In this document: positions 26,707 through 32,325 of the stretch, piece by piece | Layout of the letters: each line of letters starts with the position of its first letter | Position numbering within the stretch: position 1 is the stretch's first letter | Assembly: GCA_002701645.1 (NCBI GenBank) | Contig: NZWP01000010.1 | Coordinates: 1 to 32,325 of the forward strand | Direction: 5' to 3' | Source: Fidelibacterota bacterium | Lineage (GTDB): Bacteria > Fidelibacterota > Marinisomatia > Marinisomatales > Marinisomataceae | DNA: 32,325 bases | The notes under the pieces: model-generated | What the model was told of the DNA's origin: nothing | The model's input: the letters and a program-made list of their open reading frames with translations, nothing else | Database searches by the model: none | Position numbers and translations under genes: made by a program

Positions 26707-29073
26707 ATGAAATATACTTTATCAATATTACTATTACTAACTCAACTCTTTAGTCAGTCTTTGACATTGGCAGGAGTAGTTGTAGATCAAAAGACTGGCT
26801 TACCATTAATAGATGCTAATGTGAGTTTTTATATCGAAGATGGAATGTCAATGAGTGGGACTAGTACAGACAATCTAGGTAATTTTTTTGCTGACAATTT
26901 ACCAGAAGGAGTCAAGAAAGTAGAAGTATCTGTTATTGGATATACAACACTTTCAATATCAGTAGATGGTACAATGCAGACACTACGTTTTCAGCTTCAG
27001 AGAAAATCTATTGCGCTTGAAGAAATAGAGGTTTACTCAACATTTCGAAAAGTAAATGAAGGCGACTTAGCTTCATCAGCACGCATCTTTAGCAATGAGC
27101 TTAAGATTAGAGAAGGGCAACACTTTGCAGATATTATTCAGAATGTACCTAATTTGAATTATGCAGGTGGAAGTTCACGGCCTCGCTATTTCCAAATTAG
27201 AGGAGAAGGTTCTACTAGTCGTTATGCCGATCAAGGTCCACCAAGTACGTATGTTGGCCTAGTATTAGACGGGATGGATTTATCAGAACTGGGAGTAATT
27301 ACTCCATTGTTTGATATGCAACAAATAGAAGTATTGATGGGGGTTCAAACCAGTATGTTTGGTGCAAACGCCTCATCTGGCTTAATCAATTTTAAAACTA
27401 ATGATCCTACTGATAAGCAAGAAGGATATGTATTCACACAATATGGTAGTCATAATTCTATTACTAATGGGATTGTTTATAATTTTGCATTACCTAAAGA
27501 TTGGAGAATTCGATTAGTTGGACATAAACATTTATCCGATGGCTATAAAGAAAATCAATATGCTTCTAGCATGCTAAGTGATGATTTTACTTCAAATAAA
27601 AATGAATTATCTATGCGATTGAAAGCTTTGAATCAAACAGATCGTTTAACTCAAAAATATACACTGATTTATTCTGATTTTAATAACGGCTATGACGAAT
27701 GGTCACCAGATAATAATGAAAATAACAAAACGTATACTGATAACCCTGGAAAAGACTCTCAAGAATCAAAAATACTGATCGCAGATTACGCATATGATTT
27801 GAATGAATTTGATTTAAGTGTAAATGTTGGAATGTCAGATAATACAACGTTGCATAGTTATGACTCTGATTGGGGAAATAATACATTTTGGGGATCTGAT
27901 CCATATAATTGGGATGCATCAGTACAAGGATATAGTTATGACTTCTTTGATTCATTTACTAGAGATATTGATACACAATCTTTTGATATGCGACTTAATT
28001 CAAATGAAAGATTTAATGATAATTATGGCTTTGTATTAGGTTTATTTTCTTCAAGTTATCAAGAAGATACTAATGCTGTAGGTTCTCTATATGGAGGATC
28101 TGCTACAACTCTTTCATCTGGATTTGATATTGATACATTTTCAATTTATGGAGAAGCCTCCTACGATCTTAATGACAACTCATCGTTCTCTTTAGCTCTT
28201 AGGAGTGAAGATAGATCAGTGCAGTATGCTGATATAAATGACCCTATTCATAGTTTTAAAGATGAACCTAATCCAAATATATCTTACAAGGTTTCTTTTG
28301 AACAGCATCCTATATCAAATCTGCATTGGTTTGCATATTATGCTGCAGGATATCATCCGGGAGGAATTAATCAAAATCCATACTTAGATAGCGATGAAAG
28401 AACTTATGAAAAAGAATCTTATACAGATATTACTGCTGGAATTAGATGGTTCAATGATAATATTAAATTTAGCGGATCTTTATTTTTTTTAACACATGAT
28501 GATCATATTTTTGAAACAAATGAACAGTTAGATACAACTAATCCCAATGCTTTTGCATTCTTTAAAACAAATGCAGAGTCTGGAGCAGAGTATGGATTAG
28601 AATCTTCGGGAGAATTTAAAATAAATGATTCAATATCTTTAACAACTTCATTAGGATTATTGAGTTCAGAAGTAACATTCGGAGATCATGAAGAAGAAGC
28701 TCATGAAGATGACCATGAAGAGTATGAGCATGGCGAAAAAGCACATGCACCAAATTGGAATTATAGTTTTGGATTTAATTATAACTTTAATCTTGCAAAG
28801 AAATTAATGGTAGAAGTGTCTGGAAAAGATGGATTCATATATGATGCATCAAATGATGGATATGAGTCTGATCCTTATCACTTATTACATGCATATTATT
28901 CACAGTCCTTCGATAGGTTCGATTTAAAAGTATATGCAAAAAATATTTTGGATGAATCTTATGCAGTAAGAGGGTTTATCTTTGGGTTAGAGCCACCAAC
29001 ATATGCAACAAAATTATATAAAGCATACGGACCGCCAAGAGAGGTCGGTATATCATTAACCTATAGTTTATAA
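26707..29073 (+). CDS. TonB-dependent outer-membrane receptor (predicted thiamine or thiamine-precursor uptake)
   Basis: Signal peptide, carboxypeptidase-like N-terminal domain (AGVVVDQKTGLPLIDANVSF...), plug (FADIIQNVPNLNYAGGSSRPRYFQIRG...VEVLMGVQTSMFGANASSGLINFKT-like), beta-barrel, terminal YAVRGFIFGLEPP...REVGISLTYSL. TPP riboswitch directly upstream. Confidence 0.92.
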   Translation: MKYTLSILLLLTQLFSQSLTLAGVVVDQKTGLPLIDANVSFYIEDGMSMSGTSTDNLGNFFADNLPEGVKKVEVSVIGYTTLSISVDGTMQTLRFQLQRKSIALEEIEVYSTFRKVNEGDLASSARIFSNELKIREGQHFADIIQNVPNLNYAGGSSRPRYFQIRGEGSTSRYADQGPPSTYVGLVLDGMDLSELGVITPLFDMQQIEVLMGVQTSMFGANASSGLINFKTNDPTDKQEGYVFTQYGSHNSITNGIVYNFALPKDWRIRLVGHKHLSDGYKENQYASSMLSDDFTSNKNELSMRLKALNQTDRLTQKYTLIYSDFNNGYDEWSPDNNENNKTYTDNPGKDSQESKILIADYAYDLNEFDLSVNVGMSDNTTLHSYDSDWGNNTFWGSDPYNWDASVQGYSYDFFDSFTRDIDTQSFDMRLNSNERFNDNYGFVLGLFSSSYQEDTNAVGSLYGGSATTLSSGFDIDTFSIYGEASYDLNDNSSFSLALRSEDRSVQYADINDPIHSFKDEPNPNISYKVSFEQHPISNLHWFAYYAAGYHPGGINQNPYLDSDERTYEKESYTDITAGIRWFNDNIKFSGSLFFLTHDDHIFETNEQLDTTNPNAFAFFKTNAESGAEYGLESSGEFKINDSISLTTSLGLLSSEVTFGDHEEEAHEDDHEEYEHGEKAHAPNWNYSFGFNYNFNLAKKLMVEVSGKDGFIYDASNDGYESDPYHLLHAYYSQSFDRFDLKVYAKNILDESYAVRGFIFGLEPPTYATKLYKAYGPPREVGISLTYSL

Positions 29074-29084
29074 GCTCCTATTTT

Positions 29085-29118
29085 CATAACTTAGCAGTGC
29101 ATACATTGCTAAGTTATG
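29085..29118 (+). repeat. Perfect 12-bp inverted repeat (hairpin) that includes the polA start codon
   Basis: CATAACTTAGCA (29085-29096), 10-nt centre GTGCATACAT, TGCTAAGTTATG (29107-29118). The centre can add G-U, U-A and G-C pairs, leaving a CATA loop. Confidence 0.9.
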
Positions 29119-31836
29119 AGTTCTTCAAAAAACAACACAAAAAGACTATTTATCATTGATGGGTATGCTACTTTATATCGCTCACACTATGCCTTAATTA
29201 GAAATCCATTAACGAATACAGCTGGTACACCTACTAGCGCTGTATTTGGGTTTGCTAATCAAGTATTTCAGCTAATTGAAGATGAAAACCCAGATTATCT
29301 GGTTGCTGCTTTCGATTCGAAAGGTAAAAATTTTAGACATGAGCTTTATACGGATTATAAAGCAAATCGATCTGCAATGCCTGATGAAATTCAAACACAA
29401 CTTCCATATTTATGGGAACTTTTAGACGCAATGAATATTCCAATATTAAGAGTGGGAGGAGTAGAAGCGGATGATATTATAGGAACCGTTGCCAAGATGT
29501 GTGATAAAGAAAATCTTCAATGCAATATTGTAAGTGGAGATAAAGATTTTATGCAATTAATTAACGACAAAACATTCTTATATGCTCCTCAAGCGAGGAA
29601 GCGTGCAAAAGAAGTGTTTAATAAGAAAAAAGTATTAGAAAAATGGGGAGTTGGTCCAGAGCACATCATTGATTTACTAGGTTTGATGGGAGATAGTTCA
29701 GATAATGTTCCAGGCGTTCAAGGAGTGGGTCCAAAAACAGCAATGAAGTTGATACAAGACTTTGGATCTATTGAAAATATATATGAAGAAATTGACAATA
29801 TTAGCAATGAAAAAATGAGAGAAAAGCTATTAAATAGCAAAGAAAATGCTTTATTAAGCAAGCAATTAGTAACGATTCTAACTGATGTCAATATTGAGGC
29901 TACCATTAATGATTTTGAAAAAAAAGAGATGGACTCAGTCAAATTAGAAGACATTTTTAAAGAATTAGAATTTTCGGGTTTACTGAAAAAGATTGGTTCA
30001 AAGGAATCTGTTGACACTCAAACAGTAAAACGAGAAAAGAAATATGAAAATCTTACAAGCGTAGATCAATTAACATCATTTGTTAGTTCAATTAAAGAAA
30101 ATGAATGGCTATCTGTTGATTTAGAAACCACATCTATAAACCCTATGATTGCTGAGATTGTAGGATTTAGTTTTTCTATCAAAAAAAATACTGGTGTATA
30201 CGTTCCAATACGCTTTAAAGATAAGATAGATAATTTATTTGGAGAGGATGATCTTCAAGCTGCAATTGATATTCTAAAGCCAGTATTAGAAAATCCAGAT
30301 ATTCCAAAAACAGGGCAAAATATTAAATATGATGCATTAATCATGAAACGATATGGAATTAATTTAAATGGAATTGCTTTTGATACAATGATTGCTGCAC
30401 ATTTGATTAGTCCTAATGTCAGATCTTATAAGTTAGATAATTTATCTTTAGCACATCTGAATTATAAGATGGTCCCTATACAAGACTTAATTGGATTAGG
30501 TAAGAATCAGATAACAATGGACCAAGTTACCTTAGAAGATGTATCTTTTTATGCAGCAGAAGATGCTGATGTTGTTATTGAATTAACTGAAATTTTTTTG
30601 AAAGAATTAAAAAATCAAAAATTATATAATTATTTTAAAGCGATTGAAATTGATTTGTTACCTGTTTTAATTGACATGCAATTTAATGGAATCTTTGTTG
30701 ATAAAGATTATCTTGCAATACGTTCTAATGAAATTGGTATAAAAATTGATGTCCTTCGTAATGAGATTACAAAATTAGCAGATCAAGATTTTAATGTGAA
30801 TTCTTCCCAACAACTTGCTGAGATTCTATTTGATAAATTAGGATTACCAATGATTAAGAAGCGATCTACGGCAGAGGCTGTTTTGTCGGAATTAAAAAAT
30901 AAGCATGAGCTCCCAAAATTGGTTTTAGAGTATAGAAAGTTATTTAAATTAAAAAATACCTATCTTGATCCAATACCAACCAATATTAATCCAGTATCTA
31001 ATCGAGTTCACTCTTCATTTAATCAGACTATGACAGCCACAGGAAGACTTTCTTCAAGTAGTCCAAATTTTCAGAATATTCCTATTAGAACAGAAGATGG
31101 AAAAGATGTAAGAAAAGCTATTAGAGCACAGTCATCAGATTATCAAATTTTTTCTGCAGATTACTCTCAGGTTGAGTTACGAGTCATGGCGCATTTGAGT
31201 CAAGATGAAGCTCTAATTGAGGCCCTAAATAATGGAGAAGATATTCACACATTTACGGCAAAAAATATATTTGATGTCGAAAAAGATGAAAATGTATTAC
31301 CAGAGATGAGACGTACAGCTAAAATAGTAAACTTTGGAATTATGTATGGCGCAGGTCCATTTCGTTTAAGCAAAGAATTGGATGTTCCATTTGGGGAAGC
31401 TAAAAAAATAAAAGACGCTTATTTTAACAAGTATAAAGGTATTGAAGCCTATATCGCAAAATCTAAAGTGCTTATTAAATCTGAAAAATCTGTACAGACT
31501 CTACTAGGAAGAAAGAGAGCTGTATGGGACTCAGATAGTCAAAATAAGATTCGAAGAGATGCTGCAGAACGAATGGCTATTAATATGCCTATTCAAGGGA
31601 CAGCAGCTGAAATGATCAAGCTTGCAATGATTAAAATATATAAAGATTTAAAAGACAAAAATCTAAAATCAAAATTGATTTTACAGGTTCATGATGAATT
31701 ACTTTTAGAGGTTCATAAAGATGAATTAGATTATATATCAGAAATGGTAGTGAAAAACATGAAAAATGCAATACAGCTAGACGTTCCAGTAGAAATTGAT
31801 TTCGGTTTTGGCCCATCTTGGTTTGAGGCGCACTAA
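29116..31836 (+). CDS. polA: DNA polymerase I
   Basis: 5' nuclease domain (RLFIIDGYATLYRSHYAL, GDSSDNVPGVQGVGPKTA); exonuclease residues (VDLETT, KYDALIM, YAAEDAD); polymerase motifs DYSQVELRVMAHLSQDEAL, RRTAKIVNFGIMYGAG, QVHDELLLEV. Confidence 0.97.
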   Translation: MSSSKNNTKRLFIIDGYATLYRSHYALIRNPLTNTAGTPTSAVFGFANQVFQLIEDENPDYLVAAFDSKGKNFRHELYTDYKANRSAMPDEIQTQLPYLWELLDAMNIPILRVGGVEADDIIGTVAKMCDKENLQCNIVSGDKDFMQLINDKTFLYAPQARKRAKEVFNKKKVLEKWGVGPEHIIDLLGLMGDSSDNVPGVQGVGPKTAMKLIQDFGSIENIYEEIDNISNEKMREKLLNSKENALLSKQLVTILTDVNIEATINDFEKKEMDSVKLEDIFKELEFSGLLKKIGSKESVDTQTVKREKKYENLTSVDQLTSFVSSIKENEWLSVDLETTSINPMIAEIVGFSFSIKKNTGVYVPIRFKDKIDNLFGEDDLQAAIDILKPVLENPDIPKTGQNIKYDALIMKRYGINLNGIAFDTMIAAHLISPNVRSYKLDNLSLAHLNYKMVPIQDLIGLGKNQITMDQVTLEDVSFYAAEDADVVIELTEIFLKELKNQKLYNYFKAIEIDLLPVLIDMQFNGIFVDKDYLAIRSNEIGIKIDVLRNEITKLADQDFNVNSSQQLAEILFDKLGLPMIKKRSTAEAVLSELKNKHELPKLVLEYRKLFKLKNTYLDPIPTNINPVSNRVHSSFNQTMTATGRLSSSSPNFQNIPIRTEDGKDVRKAIRAQSSDYQIFSADYSQVELRVMAHLSQDEALIEALNNGEDIHTFTAKNIFDVEKDENVLPEMRRTAKIVNFGIMYGAGPFRLSKELDVPFGEAKKIKDAYFNKYKGIEAYIAKSKVLIKSEKSVQTLLGRKRAVWDSDSQNKIRRDAAERMAINMPIQGTAAEMIKLAMIKIYKDLKDKNLKSKLILQVHDELLLEVHKDELDYISEMVVKNMKNAIQLDVPVEIDFGFGPSWFEAH

Positions 31837-32325
31837 TGAATTATATCGGACCAAAAATATATATTGATTTAGAACGATTGGCAAACAATTGTCGTTTACT
31901 AAAGAACGAGGTGGGAGATATTCCGATTATGGCTACTGTGAAGGCAAATGGATATGGCCATGGTGCAGTCCAAGTTGCAAAAACATTAGCAAAAGAAGGA
32001 ATAAAGCATTTTGCCGTTTTTACAATTGAAGAGGGTATTGAATTACGTGATGCTAGCATTACTGCTGATATTCTTGTTTATTCTAGATTAAATCCTAATA
32101 CACTTTCAGAAGCTGAAACCCATAATCTGATCTTAAATGTATCTTCCTTTGATGATTTGGAAGCTTTAAAGGCTCATCAGGGGAATCATAAGATACGAGT
32201 ACACCTTAAAGTAGATACTGGAATGACACGATTGGGTATTCCATTAGAACAAGCAGAAGAATTCTTACAACAAGCACATCAAATTGATACCATTGAGGTT
32301 GAAGGACTGTATTCACACTTTGCAA
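31836..32325 (+). CDS. alr: Alanine racemase, partial (runs off the window end)
   Basis: ATG at 31836 overlaps the polA stop by 1 nt; translation MNYIGPKIYIDLERLANNCRLLKNEVGDIPIMATVKANGYGHGAVQVAKTL...HLKVDTGMTRLGI...VEGLYSHFA with the PLP-lysine motif VKANGYGHG. Confidence 0.93.
   Translation, partial: MNYIGPKIYIDLERLANNCRLLKNEVGDIPIMATVKANGYGHGAVQVAKTLAKEGIKHFAVFTIEEGIELRDASITADILVYSRLNPNTLSEAETHNLILNVSSFDDLEALKAHQGNHKIRVHLKVDTGMTRLGIPLEQAEEFLQQAHQIDTIEVEGLYSHFA

Noticed and set aside
27680-27955. 91-aa minus and 71-aa plus ORFs inside the TonB receptor
   Set aside because: Alternative frames of a well-supported receptor; His/Ile/Tyr-rich translations without family features.
1-32325. Mobile elements, CRISPR arrays, defence systems, tRNA/rRNA genes
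   Set aside because: Looked for direct-repeat arrays, transposase or integrase motifs, and cloverleaf-like sequences in the intergenic gaps; none could be supported.

Overview
AT-rich bacterial chromosomal segment that looks mostly like core genome. It probably comes from a Gram-negative FCB-type or marine lineage; this is inferred from gene style only. Left part: P5C dehydrogenase (partial), dusB, rpmB, gatB, mitochondrial-type aconitase, maf and a rodZ-like gene. Centre: a tightly overlapping division/cell-wall (dcw) cluster, mraZ-rsmH-ftsL-ftsI-murD-ftsW-murG-murC-murB-ftsQ-ftsA-ftsZ, with no murE/murF/mraY at the ftsI/murD junction. It is followed by a small helical protein, an M23 peptidase, miaB, a LapA/LapB-like pair and a SPOR protein. 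Right part: an OPT transporter diverging from a TonB-dependent receptor, then polA and a partial alr. The strongest non-coding signal is a compact TPP (THI-box) riboswitch immediately before the TonB-dependent receptor. Its P4 3' strand also appears to be the Shine-Dalgarno sequence, which predicts a thiamine-regulated outer-membrane transporter. Other signals are a 12-bp perfect hairpin that contains the polA start codon, a putative MraZ operator at the mraZ promoter, and a LapB-like protein without the C-terminal rubredoxin cysteines. No CRISPR array, tRNA, rRNA or mobile element was recognised.
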